A DNA stretch of 9,000 nucleotides from Alphaproteobacteria bacterium (GTDB taxonomy: Bacteria; Pseudomonadota; Alphaproteobacteria; Micropepsales; Micropepsaceae), in assembly GCA_028869355.1 (NCBI GenBank), contig JAGWSK010000037.1, positions 1-9,000 on the forward strand, written 5' to 3'. Below, in pieces: positions 1 through 7,487 of this stretch (the stretch's first letter is position 1; every line of letters begins with the position of its first letter). The translations under genes were made by a program, and so were the position numbers. The notes beneath the pieces are model-generated. The model did no database searches. It was given only the letters and a program-made list of their open reading frames with translations, and was not told the DNA's origin.

Positions 1-1
1 A

Positions 2-148
2 AGACACGGTTGCAGCGTGATCAACGCCGGCGGGCGCACCCGGGACATTTTCAATCTGTGGATTTGCGACGCTTCGCTGTTTCCGGCCGGCGCCGGCGTG
101 AACCTGCGGCTGGTTATTCGGGCGCTCGCCTGCCGGACTGGCGACTGA
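2..148 (+). CDS. GMC-family oxidoreductase, C-terminal fragment (cut by window start)
   Basis: Reading from base 2, an open frame of 48 codons runs to TGA at 146-148; the start lies outside the window. Its residues match the end of the GMC_oxred_C domain: a SVI-NAGGRTRD stretch, then NLWICDASLFP, then GAGVN, then an IRALACRTGD end. In this family (choline, alcohol, gluconate and other FAD-linked dehydrogenases/oxidases) this part closes the active site, and the residue opening the 'NP' of GVNP helps bind substrate or FAD. Two things are odd: the usual GVNP reads GVNL here, and the protein stops right after the RTGD that aligns with the common RTAD, without the usual extra tail. This could be a divergent paralogue or a decaying copy. 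Substrate cannot be told. Family assignment is fairly sure; function and intactness are not. Confidence 0.72.
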   Translation, partial: RHGCSVINAGGRTRDIFNLWICDASLFPAGAGVNLRLVIRALACRTGD

Positions 149-702
149 ATCGCCGCCATGACCAAATGCGCCAAGGTAGGCGGGACAAGGGTGCCAGGGT
201 TGCGCCGGAACCTGTCCAAAGCTGCGCAGGCTAAGCCGTATCCACCCCGAGTAATCGAACGCACTTTCCCACAATAATCACATCGGGCGGGATATCGGCT
301 GAATCCGGATTCCCTGCTGATCCGAGATAGAGCCGAACTGAGTTTCGACGGGTATACATGCAAGCGGCGACCCAGGCACTTCATCGCAGAGGCAATGATT
401 CGCAGTTTCCCGCAGCGAATTTCTGGCACGCCAATAGATCGTGAGTTGCCTTGCGTTTGGTTTTGCAATCTCTGTCATCGATTTGCACGACTGGAGCAGC
501 CTGGAAACCGAACTGTGGAGCAATTGCGAAGGCCTGTCTCGTTCCGCGCGACCGTTGTTGGCAGAATCACCGAAACTTTTATTGTTGGCGATGAGCTGCC
601 ATAGCCTACGACTGGCAGCAGGTCCGATCCTGGATGCAAAGCGATCATATCCAGTTTTCGCGGTTGCGAGAATCCCCGTCGCAGAGAGAGCGAACGATCA
701 AA
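149..702. other. Intergenic stretch with no supported gene
   Basis: About 550 bases between the GMC fragment and the UPF0182 terminator. Base composition is visibly less GC-rich than the flanking genes. Short open frames exist on both strands (for example 278-523 minus and 441-950 plus), but none has a good ribosome site, a recognisable motif or a coding-like composition, and the plus one runs far into the UPF0182 gene. No tRNA cloverleaf, promoter pair or long repeat was recognised. It may hold promoters or decayed sequence. Confidence 0.5.
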
Positions 703-737
703 GTGCCCCTCGTCAACAGACAGATTCGACGGGGCAC
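703..737 (-). terminator. Probable intrinsic terminator of the UPF0182 gene
   Basis: A 7-bp perfect stem (GTGCCCC at 703-709 with GGGGCAC at 731-737) is extended by TCG/CGA across a single bulged base, around a loop of about 14 bases. Read on the minus strand it begins a few bases after the TAA at 741-743 and is followed by only three T's and then GATCG, so termination may be partial. Confidence 0.5.
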
Positions 738-740
738 CCT

Positions 741-3518
741 TTATGGGTTTTGGCCCTGGTGACCGCCCAGAGGTTGGTTCAACTGTTCAAGCAGGGGGCG
801 CAGCGCATTCAGCTCGGCTCCGAAGCCGCTCCAATCGCCCTCCTTCAACTTCGCGATGGCTTCATTGTAGGCGGCGAGCGCTTCGCGCGCGCGATCGGAC
901 ATCGGTCCGGGCGCCAAACTCGCCGTAGCGGCCGCGGGCGCTGCGGGTGAAGGCGCGGCCACACCGGGCGGCGCTTTGAAGAGCGCTGCCAGCGCGCCGC
1001 CAAGCGTTTCTTCCATCACAACCCGGTCGCCATAGATCGCGATCACGCGCTTGAGTTCGGGCAACTGTCCCGTCTGCGCGCGCAGATAAAGCGGCGTGAC
1101 ATACAGAATCGAATTCCCGATCGGAACGACCAGAAGATTTCCACGGATGACGCGCGAGCCGCTTTGATTCCATAGCGTGATCTGCTGGGAAATCTCGGTG
1201 TTCTGATTGATCAGCGCTTCGATCTGAAATGGGCCATAGACCAGCTTGTCCTTCGGAAACTCATAAACGATCAGCTTGCCATAGTCGGGCTGATCGCAGC
1301 GCGCTGCGAGCCAGGAGATCATGTTCTCGCGCTGGCTTGGCACCATGGGCAACATGAGGACGAATTCGGTTCGCGTTTCGCCGGGCAGCCGGATGTTGAT
1401 GTAATACGGGGCCATCTTGCTGTCGGTGGTTTCATCGATCCCGTTCGGCTGACGCGGAAATTGCCAGAGGTCTTCGCGGTTGTAGAACACTTCCGGAGCG
1501 TCCATATGATAGGCGCGATAGAGCAGCGCCTGGATGAGGAACATGTCTTCCGGATAACGGGTGTGTTTCTGCAGATCGGCGGGCATCGCCGCAAACGGTT
1601 TGAACAGCGCGGGGAAGATGCGCCGAAAGGTCTCAACGACCGGATCGGCAGGATCGGACACATAGAAATCTACGCTGCCATTATAGGCGTCGATGACAAT
1701 CTTGACCGAATTTCGGATGTAGTTGGTCGAACTGCCCGCGAGCGGCGGCGCGTACGGAAACCAGCTGCTGATGGTGTAGGCATCCTGGATCCAGTATAGC
1801 CGTCCGGCGCTGACGACGATGTATGGGTCGTTATCGAGGCGCAGGAAGGGTGCGATCGCGCGCACACGTTCCTGGATATTGCGGCGGAATGCGATCCGGC
1901 TCTCTGCCGTGATGTATTGGCTGAGCAGGATGTTAGGGTCGGCGAAATACCAGGCAAAGAGAGCGCGTCTCGCGATACCGCCAATCGGAACGCCGGCCGT
2001 GCCGTCATAAGCGTGGTAGACATTATCGCTGCCTTTTGGATAGTCGAACTCCGGCACGCTGCCCTTGACGATGGCATAAGGTGCGTTGCCTTCGCCGAAA
2101 TAGATGCGCGGCTCGCTGACCGCCGGCCCGCCTGAGGCAGCGGGTGGAATGTCCTGCAGATAGAAGATCGGCAAACCTTCGGGCGATGTACGCGTCACCG
2201 GCGACATGACGAGGCCATTGCCATGGGTAAAGAGCACGTGGAGGTTGACCCAGGTCTGCGCGTTGGCAGGAAGCAGCGAGGACTCCAACTCGCGCGGGGA
2301 GAGCATCACCTGTTGATCGGTGCTTCCGAGCGGGTAGCGATCGATATCGGCATCGTGGAATTTGTAGTAGGTGCGGATTTCCTGCAGCTGCGCGTAGGTG
2401 TCGAGCAGAGGCTGCCGGTCCCAGAGCCTGATGTTGTCGATTGTCGCGCGATTATCCTGAAGCGACTGGTAGGTTAGCGATTGCTCCGCGGTGAACGGCT
2501 TGACGACGATGTTCCCGAGCTTATAGGCCTCACGCGTCAGCGCGATGTTTCGAGCGATGTAGGGTGACTCAAGCTGCAACTCGTTGGGTTTCACATACAC
2601 GCGCTGAAACACTGCCGTAGCAACCGGCGAAAGCACGAACGATATGCCGAAAACCACCGCCGCTGACGCAAGCGGAATCCTCACGGAACGCAGTCGCATA
2701 TTCGCGAACGAGGCCACGGCGGCGGCGCAGCAGAGAGCGATGAGCGCCACGAGGATCGGCAGCGCGACATGGATATCGGTGTAACTCGCTCCCACGACGA
2801 CGCCATTATCGCCATAGAGGAGAAAATAGCGGTCAAGATAGAAGGCCCACGCTTCGACCACAAAGAAGAGCCCAAGCAGGGCGGAGCCGTGGGCCGCGGC
2901 CGCGGCCGAGACGATACGGCGGCGCGCATCGAATTCGATCGCGCCGCACGCCCAATATACCACGGCGGCGAGGAGCGCGCTCAATACGAGAACGAGCAGC
3001 ATCCAGTCCTTGAGCGCGACGAATGCGGGAAGCGAAAATAGATAGAAGCTTAAATCATTGCCGTAGAGCGGATCGCTTCGTCCGTAGGGCGCCTGGAAGA
3101 CGTAGCTGAGCGCGAGATTCCAGTCGGCGGCCCAGCCGAGTGCAACGAGCATCCCGGCGACGACGGAAACTCCCTTGACGACCGGGCGCCAGGGCAGGCG
3201 GCGCAAAAGGCGCTCGATCACGGCAGGCAAGTCCTGGCTACCCAATGATTCCCAGGGTATCTTGAGCGGTCGCAGATAGGCGCGTGACTGCGCGAAGCGC
3301 AACGCAAGCGCTCCGTTTGCCCAAACAACAATCGCGGTTGCTGCGAAAACCGCTGTAAAGAGTGCGCTCTTCGCGCCGATAATCGTCCAGAAGACTCCGG
3401 CAAAGCCGATCGAAGAAAACCAGGTCCAGTCGACGAGGAATTCGACCGTGAACCCCAGCGCGATCACACACACGACAATGAGCCCAAATGCCAAAGCAAT
3501 TACCTGGGATCGCGTCAT
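741..3518 (-). CDS. UPF0182 (COG1615) family multi-pass membrane protein
   Basis: 925 residues, the usual size for this uncharacterised family, which is commonest in actinobacteria and cyanobacteria. About seven membrane segments fill the N-terminal third (roughly 6-28, 38-68, 113-133, 157-192, 208-229, 248-272, 281-304). Family-type stretches follow in the right order: DWTWFSSIGFAGVFWT (30-45), YGNDLSFYLFSLPAF (152-166), VVGASYTDIH (241-250), KPNELQLESPYI (310-321), NIRLWD (362-367) and THGNGLVMSP (431-440). After residue 305 comes a large soluble domain, probably outside the cytoplasmic membrane. The C-terminus has a Pro/Ala-rich linker (about 849-873) and a helical tail with a KEGDW motif, also typical. 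The ATG at 3518 is chosen over the TTG one codon upstream because GGAGGA sits 7 bases before it. Molecular function is unknown. It is transcribed alone, divergent from the hydroxylase-like gene. Confidence 0.92.
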   Translation of the reverse strand: MTRSQVIALAFGLIVVCVIALGFTVEFLVDWTWFSSIGFAGVFWTIIGAKSALFTAVFAATAIVVWANGALALRFAQSRAYLRPLKIPWESLGSQDLPAVIERLLRRLPWRPVVKGVSVVAGMLVALGWAADWNLALSYVFQAPYGRSDPLYGNDLSFYLFSLPAFVALKDWMLLVLVLSALLAAVVYWACGAIEFDARRRIVSAAAAAHGSALLGLFFVVEAWAFYLDRYFLLYGDNGVVVGASYTDIHVALPILVALIALCCAAAVASFANMRLRSVRIPLASAAVVFGISFVLSPVATAVFQRVYVKPNELQLESPYIARNIALTREAYKLGNIVVKPFTAEQSLTYQSLQDNRATIDNIRLWDRQPLLDTYAQLQEIRTYYKFHDADIDRYPLGSTDQQVMLSPRELESSLLPANAQTWVNLHVLFTHGNGLVMSPVTRTSPEGLPIFYLQDIPPAASGGPAVSEPRIYFGEGNAPYAIVKGSVPEFDYPKGSDNVYHAYDGTAGVPIGGIARRALFAWYFADPNILLSQYITAESRIAFRRNIQERVRAIAPFLRLDNDPYIVVSAGRLYWIQDAYTISSWFPYAPPLAGSSTNYIRNSVKIVIDAYNGSVDFYVSDPADPVVETFRRIFPALFKPFAAMPADLQKHTRYPEDMFLIQALLYRAYHMDAPEVFYNREDLWQFPRQPNGIDETTDSKMAPYYINIRLPGETRTEFVLMLPMVPSQRENMISWLAARCDQPDYGKLIVYEFPKDKLVYGPFQIEALINQNTEISQQITLWNQSGSRVIRGNLLVVPIGNSILYVTPLYLRAQTGQLPELKRVIAIYGDRVVMEETLGGALAALFKAPPGVAAPSPAAPAAATASLAPGPMSDRAREALAAYNEAIAKLKEGDWSGFGAELNALRPLLEQLNQPLGGHQGQNP

Positions 3519-3525
3519 CAATTTA

Positions 3526-3531
3526 TCCTCC
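3526..3531 (-). promoter_or_regulatory. Shine-Dalgarno site of the UPF0182 gene
   Basis: GGAGGA on the minus strand lies 7 bases before the ATG at 3518, but only 4 before the in-frame TTG at 3521, so it decides the start in favour of ATG. Confidence 0.75.
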
Positions 3532-3558
3532 AGGCCGGGGGACCATATATCTTGCGTC

Positions 3559-3586
3559 CTTGAGATCGCGTAATTTTCGTCTCAAG
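3559..3586. repeat. Perfect 7+7 inverted repeat between divergent genes
   Basis: CTTGAGA (3559-3565) and TCTCAAG (3580-3586) are exact reverse complements separated by 14 AT-rich bases. The right arm ends one base before the ribosome site of the downstream gene, and the dyad sits in the only gap between two divergent genes. It could be an operator for a dimeric regulator or a hairpin in the 5' leader of the hydroxylase-like mRNA. No known consensus was recognised. Confidence 0.4.
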
Positions 3587-3587
3587 A

Positions 3588-3594
3588 GGGAGGA
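3588..3594 (+). promoter_or_regulatory. Shine-Dalgarno site of the hydroxylase-like gene
   Basis: GGGAGGA lies 7 bases before the ATG at 3602. This fixes the start there rather than at an earlier in-frame ATG at 3488, which would begin inside the opposite-strand UPF0182 gene. Confidence 0.8.
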
Positions 3595-3601
3595 AGCGTT
3601 C

Positions 3602-4168
3602 ATGTTCGGGATCGTATCGCAGTTCCTTCCGCAGCTTCCATTGTTTCTCGCGGTCGCCGTGACGACGCACCTGGTCATCTCATTTTCGCAGACGTTGATG
3701 CATTGGAAGCTGGGTCACCACCGCATGGGCGGCAAGTTTTTCCGCAATCACATCAACTTCCATCACACTTACTATTCCAAAGACCATCTCGTCTCAGGCG
3801 CATACCTTGGCGACGAGGGCAACAATACGCCCTTTTTCCTCATTCCTGTATTTCTCATCGGAGCGTGTACATACCTTGTATTGCCGCTCGATCTCTTCGT
3901 GGTTCAGGGAATCGCATGTGCGGCGTCGTTCTACGCGCACGTCTTTTTCGATAAAGAATATCACGTGGAAGGTTCGCGGCTTCAGCGGTTTGCCTGGTTC
4001 AGGCGCAAACAGGAACTACACTTCGTTCATCATCGGCACGCGGACAGCAATTTTGCGGTGATCCACTTCTTCTGGGACAGGATCCTGGGTACCTATAGAG
4101 GACCGGTCGCAAAACGAATCCCGCATCCAGGGGAAATCACGCGACACTCGCCGCGCCAGTCAATCTGA
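3602..4168 (+). CDS. Fatty acid hydroxylase / sterol desaturase superfamily membrane protein
   Basis: 188 residues. The histidine clusters of the membrane-bound non-haem di-iron hydroxylases are visible: H34-x4-H39-H40, H50-x3-H54-H55, then H113 and H121, then H140-x2-H143-H144, with the family-like end HFFWDRILGTYR at about 155-166. Hydrophobic segments near residues 10-32 and 77-112 would place it in the membrane with the His clusters on the cytoplasmic face. Such enzymes use O2 to hydroxylate or desaturate lipids, sterols or carotenoids; the substrate here cannot be read from sequence. It is at the short end for the family but has all His boxes, so it looks intact. It stands alone, divergent from UPF0182 and convergent with the SPOR lipoprotein gene. 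Family is confident; reaction is inferred. Confidence 0.82.
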   Translation: MFGIVSQFLPQLPLFLAVAVTTHLVISFSQTLMHWKLGHHRMGGKFFRNHINFHHTYYSKDHLVSGAYLGDEGNNTPFFLIPVFLIGACTYLVLPLDLFVVQGIACAASFYAHVFFDKEYHVEGSRLQRFAWFRRKQELHFVHHRHADSNFAVIHFFWDRILGTYRGPVAKRIPHPGEITRHSPRQSI

Positions 4169-4231
4169 CTTGTCGCCCGGCCTGGTTTCAGCATGGTGTG
4201 ACGGCAGGTGGAGCCGCAAGCAGCGAATCGC

Positions 4232-4260
4232 AAAAAACGCGCCGCGCGGCCGCGGGCGCG
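4232..4260 (-). terminator. Likely intrinsic terminator of the TPR/SPOR lipoprotein gene
   Basis: On the minus strand a GC-only hairpin (CGCGCC at 4238-4243 pairing with GGCGCG at 4255-4260, with a further 3 bp inside after a bulged base) is followed directly by six T's (A's at 4232-4237). It lies about 65 bases past the stop of the minus-strand gene. The plus-strand hydroxylase gene ends at 4168 and gets no T-run from it. Confidence 0.6.
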
Positions 4261-4324
4261 CGAGGGGTGCGGCCGGCGGTAAAGGCCAATCGTTGCGAAT
4301 TTCGAAACCGCGACCCTGGGCGGT

Positions 4325-5632
4325 CTATTCCCTGACGATGATCAGATCAGAGCGTCCGAGCGCTTTGGCTTCCGCAAGACTCTTCTTCGCGTCCGTCATC
4401 CCGGCAAATGGACCGATTCGCAGACGGAACACTTCCCGCCCATTCACCATCGCCTGCATGATTTTCACGTTCAGCGGTTCAAGACCGACTGCAGCCTGCC
4501 GTGCGCGCGCATCGGAAAGATAGGATCCCGCCTGAACGTAAAAGCCCGGAGCCGGCGCGCTGGAGCCGGCGACAGAGGTGCTGTGATCGATCGCGGACGC
4601 GGGAGGCCTGGCGGTTTTGGCCAAATGCGCGTCTGCGACAACGAGCTCGCGAGGATTCGCCGGCAGGCGCTGCATGACCACAGTCGGGTCGGCCTTCAGC
4701 CTGTCGAGCGCGCTGCGAAATGGCGCGGCCGGCCCGACATTTGGTTTGGATTGTTTCGCCTGTGCGACCGGAAGATCAACCGGAACAACCGGCGGAGCAG
4801 GAGTCACCGGCACAAATTCCTGTTTTTGAGGCAGGGCCGGAGCCGGTGTGACCGCGCTCTCCTGCCCTGCAGCCGGCATCGGAGATGGCGCAACTGCGGT
4901 CTCCTGTCCTGGAACCGGCGCGTGAGGTGTCGCAACTGCGTCGTCGTGTGGGCCTTCATCGTTGTCCGCGGCGGCAATCTCATTCATTTGCGGTCCCGCG
5001 GCCGCTGCGGGTGCAGCCGGTTTCAACTTCTGCAAAAGCGCGACGCTATTGCTGATTCGGGCATAATCGGGGGAATCGCGCGATACCCGGTTCAACAAAT
5101 CCTCGGCGCCGGCATAATCCCCGGACTGCATATGCGAGAGCGCGTCATTGTTGATGACCGCCACTTCGCCGGGTTTCAGCTCCAGTGCATGCGCATAGGA
5201 TAACTGCGCCGACTGATATTTGCCCTCCTGGTCATAGGCGACGCCCTGCGCCGAATAGAGTGTCCAATCCCCGGCCTGCAGCTGAATCGCGCGGTCGAGA
5301 AATGCAATGGCGTCGTCGCTGCGGCCATATGCCGCCAGTGCCTTGCCGTATTCGCCCAGCACCTGTGCGTCATCCGGCGCAACCAGGACCAATTGGCTCA
5401 ACACCTTGATTGCCATCGGCAGGTCGCCGGATTTCCGTGCCTGTTGCGCCTGAGCCAAAAACACGCTGACATCGGCACCGGGTATAAGCGGCGAATTGGC
5501 CGCGGTGTCAGCGGTTTTTGCCGCCGGTCGTGCCGCTGCGGTTTGTACTGCGTTGTCGTGGTTAACGGTTGCGCAGCCGGCGCTGGTCAGCGCCAGAGGT
5601 AGCACACCAAACAGCAGTATTCGCTTCACCAT
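4325..5632 (-). CDS. TPR and SPOR domain lipoprotein (TadD-like)
   Basis: 435 residues from the chosen start. The N-terminus is a lipoprotein signal: MVKR, a hydrophobic run, then LTSAGC with the lipidated Cys at 20. Residues about 56-190 form roughly four tetratricopeptide repeats, with patterns such as GEYGKALAAYGRSDDAI and GVAYDQEGKYQSAQLSY that resemble TadD, the TPR lipoprotein of Flp/Tad pilus systems. A Pro/Ala/Gln-rich linker (about 204-360) contains a repeated GQE-[TS]-AV-[AT]-P-[SA]-P unit. Residues 362-435 are a SPOR-type domain (FYVQAGSY ... FRLRIGPFAG), which in characterised proteins binds denuded septal peptidoglycan. The start is set at 5632 because it puts the signal peptide first; longer in-frame starts at 5683 and 5701 would bury it, though the ribosome site at 5632 is weak. 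No other tad gene is nearby, so a role in envelope or division is as likely as pilus assembly. Confidence 0.82.
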   Translation of the reverse strand: MVKRILLFGVLPLALTSAGCATVNHDNAVQTAAARPAAKTADTAANSPLIPGADVSVFLAQAQQARKSGDLPMAIKVLSQLVLVAPDDAQVLGEYGKALAAYGRSDDAIAFLDRAIQLQAGDWTLYSAQGVAYDQEGKYQSAQLSYAHALELKPGEVAVINNDALSHMQSGDYAGAEDLLNRVSRDSPDYARISNSVALLQKLKPAAPAAAAGPQMNEIAAADNDEGPHDDAVATPHAPVPGQETAVAPSPMPAAGQESAVTPAPALPQKQEFVPVTPAPPVVPVDLPVAQAKQSKPNVGPAAPFRSALDRLKADPTVVMQRLPANPRELVVADAHLAKTARPPASAIDHSTSVAGSSAPAPGFYVQAGSYLSDARARQAAVGLEPLNVKIMQAMVNGREVFRLRIGPFAGMTDAKKSLAEAKALGRSDLIIVRE

Positions 5633-5754
5633 CCACCCCACATGGCCGGAATGGCGCCACGTGCCAAAGCGGCCGATTGACATTTCTCGTCCGGTCACCA
5701 TGCGGCAATTCGATCAAGGTGCGATTAACCCTAATAGTAAAATTCGCAGCATTG

Positions 5755-5782
5755 TTGCCGTTGGCGCAGGTTTCGTTATTTT
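5755..5782 (+). promoter_or_regulatory. Weak candidate promoter for the ubiD-ubiX unit
   Basis: TTGCCG (5755-5760) and TATTTT (5777-5782) are separated by 16 bases, each matching 4 of 6 bases of the sigma-70 consensus, and lie about 28 bases before the ATG at 5810. This is a weak match in the 177-base gap between divergent genes; treat as a guess. Confidence 0.25.
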
Positions 5783-5809
5783 CGCCGTGAAGACACGGGA
5801 TTCCATGGC

Positions 5810-7477
5810 ATGACAGTCGTTCCACGCGGTGTGCAATCGGCCGAGCCGGCAGGCCGGCCCGCTACGGATTTCCAGACCCATCTGGCGGATTTGGAGGCTC
5901 GCGGGCTGGTCGTGCGCGTGGACAGGCCGATCAACAAGGATACCGAGCTGCATCCGCTGGCGCGCTGGCAGTTTCAGGGCGCGCTACCGGAAGACAAGCG
6001 GCGCGCATTCGTGTTCACCAATGTGTTCGGCAGCGACGGCAGGAAATTTCAGATGCCTGTGGTGGCAGGGGCGCTGGCCGCGTCGCCGGAAATCTACGCA
6101 CTCGGACTCGGCGTGCCGGTGGGCGGGATTGGATCAGCATGGCTGAACGCGATCCACAACCCGATTGCGCCCGTCACCGTCGGCACGGCTCCGTGCCAGG
6201 ACGTCGTGATCAATGGTGATGCCCTGCGCGCGCCCGGCGGCGGGCTTGCGGCTCTGCCGGTGCCGATCTCGACACCCGGTTTTGATGCTGCACCTTATTT
6301 GACGGCAACTCTGTGCATCACGGCCGATCCCGAATCGGGCGTGCGCAACATGGGCACCTATCGCGGCCAGCTGAAGGCCACGGACCGGCTGGGCGTGCGC
6401 ATGGCGTCGCGCTTGACCGGCGCGGGCGGCTATTACCACTGGCAGAAATACCAGAAGCGCGGCGAGCCGATGCCGGTGGCCATCGTTGTCGGATGCGCGC
6501 CGGCAATTTTCTTCACCGGCCCGCAAAAACTGGCCGTCGATTTTGATGAAATGGGCGTGGCGGGCGCATTGCTCGGGCAACCCGTTCGCACCGTGCGCTG
6601 TATAACAAATCATCTCGAAGTACCTGCGGATTCCGAAATCGTCATCGAAGGTCTGATCGACTCCGAACTGCTTGAGCCCGAGGGGCCGTTCGGTGAATCG
6701 CACGGCCATGTCGCGCTGGAAGATTACAACATGTCGATGCAGGTCACCGCCATTACCATGAAGCGGAAACCCGTGTTCGTCTCGATCATCAGCCAGGTCA
6801 CGCCGTCGGAATCCAGCGTCACGAAAAAAGTCGCCTATGAGCCGCTGTTTCTGTCGCATTTGCGCGACCATCTCGGCGTCAGGGGCGTCACGCGGGTGGT
6901 CATGCATGAGCCGTTGACCAATGTACGGCCGGTGATTTTCCTGAATTTCGCGCATGGCACGCCGCGCAGCGAAGTGTGGCGCGGACTGCAGGGCGCGGCC
7001 ACGTTGCAAGCCCAATGCGGCAAGATCGTCATCGCACTTGGGGAAGACATCGATGCGTCCAATGCAGATGCCGTGTTCTGGTCACTCGCCTATCGCACCA
7101 ATCTTGGCGAGGACCTGCATGTGACACCGTACAAGTCCGGCGGACACGGGCCCAAATCGGGCGCAAGATCCAGCGATTCAACCCTGCTCATCGATGCCAC
7201 TCCAAAACACAAAATGCCGCCCTTTGCCCTTCCGGCAAAGGAATTCATGGAACGGGCGAAGACGATCTGGTCCGAACTCGGATTGCCGGAGCTCAATCCG
7301 CAGCCGCCCTGGTACGGCTATTCGCTCGGCGATTGGGAGCAGAAATGGGCGCAATGGGCACAGCTTGCAGTCGAGGGAAAATGGGAAGAGACCGGCCGTG
7401 ATACTTTCGCCCGCCGCCGCGCCGGCGTGATACCGGAAACACCGGTGCGTTCGATCGAAAACGCGAACAAGGACTAA
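5810..7477 (+). CDS. UbiD-family prenyl-FMN-dependent decarboxylase
   Basis: 555 residues. UbiD enzymes use prenylated FMN made by UbiX for reversible decarboxylation of aromatic or unsaturated acids. Expected active-site residues are visible: N180 and R185 in RNMGTYR, E247 in DEMGVAGAL (a metal/cofactor ligand position), and the two acids of EGPFGE (E291, E296), which with R185 make the E-R-E triad. H210 may be the other metal ligand, but the alignment there is loose. The N-terminus (about 20-75, RGLVVRVDRPINKDTELHPLAR-type) and the SHGHVALEDYNM stretch after the triad differ from classic ubiquinone-pathway UbiD of about 490 residues, so an aromatic-acid enzyme of another clade is likely. 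The ATG at 5810 is the first in-frame start, but no strong ribosome site precedes it, and the first 20 residues look unconserved. ubiX follows 10 bases later, surely co-transcribed. Confidence 0.9.
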   Translation: MTVVPRGVQSAEPAGRPATDFQTHLADLEARGLVVRVDRPINKDTELHPLARWQFQGALPEDKRRAFVFTNVFGSDGRKFQMPVVAGALAASPEIYALGLGVPVGGIGSAWLNAIHNPIAPVTVGTAPCQDVVINGDALRAPGGGLAALPVPISTPGFDAAPYLTATLCITADPESGVRNMGTYRGQLKATDRLGVRMASRLTGAGGYYHWQKYQKRGEPMPVAIVVGCAPAIFFTGPQKLAVDFDEMGVAGALLGQPVRTVRCITNHLEVPADSEIVIEGLIDSELLEPEGPFGESHGHVALEDYNMSMQVTAITMKRKPVFVSIISQVTPSESSVTKKVAYEPLFLSHLRDHLGVRGVTRVVMHEPLTNVRPVIFLNFAHGTPRSEVWRGLQGAATLQAQCGKIVIALGEDIDASNADAVFWSLAYRTNLGEDLHVTPYKSGGHGPKSGARSSDSTLLIDATPKHKMPPFALPAKEFMERAKTIWSELGLPELNPQPPWYGYSLGDWEQKWAQWAQLAVEGKWEETGRDTFARRRAGVIPETPVRSIENANKD

Positions 7478-7487
7478 CGATCGCGCC

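Noticed and set aside
301..312. 12-bp palindrome GAATCCGGATTC
   Set aside because: Six-base arms are expected about twice in 9 kb by chance, and nothing nearby suggests an operator.
441..950. 169-codon plus-strand open frame
   Set aside because: It runs over 200 bases into the opposite strand of the well-supported UPF0182 gene, has no clear ribosome site, and its protein shows no recognisable motif.
3488..3601. Longer N-terminus of the hydroxylase-like gene
   Set aside because: It would start within the UPF0182 gene and skip the strong GGGAGGA site just before 3602; the extra residues look non-coding.
5633..5701. Longer N-terminus of the SPOR lipoprotein
   Set aside because: The added 23 residues would place a polar stretch before the signal peptide and lipobox.
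5725..5740. TTAA ... GTAA as a CtrA site upstream of the lipoprotein gene
   Set aside because: The spacing is 8 rather than 7 bases and the second half is mismatched.
6134..7015. 293-codon minus-strand open frame
   Set aside because: It lies fully inside ubiD on the other strand; it is a shadow of a GC-rich coding frame, rich in Arg, His and Asp as such shadows are.
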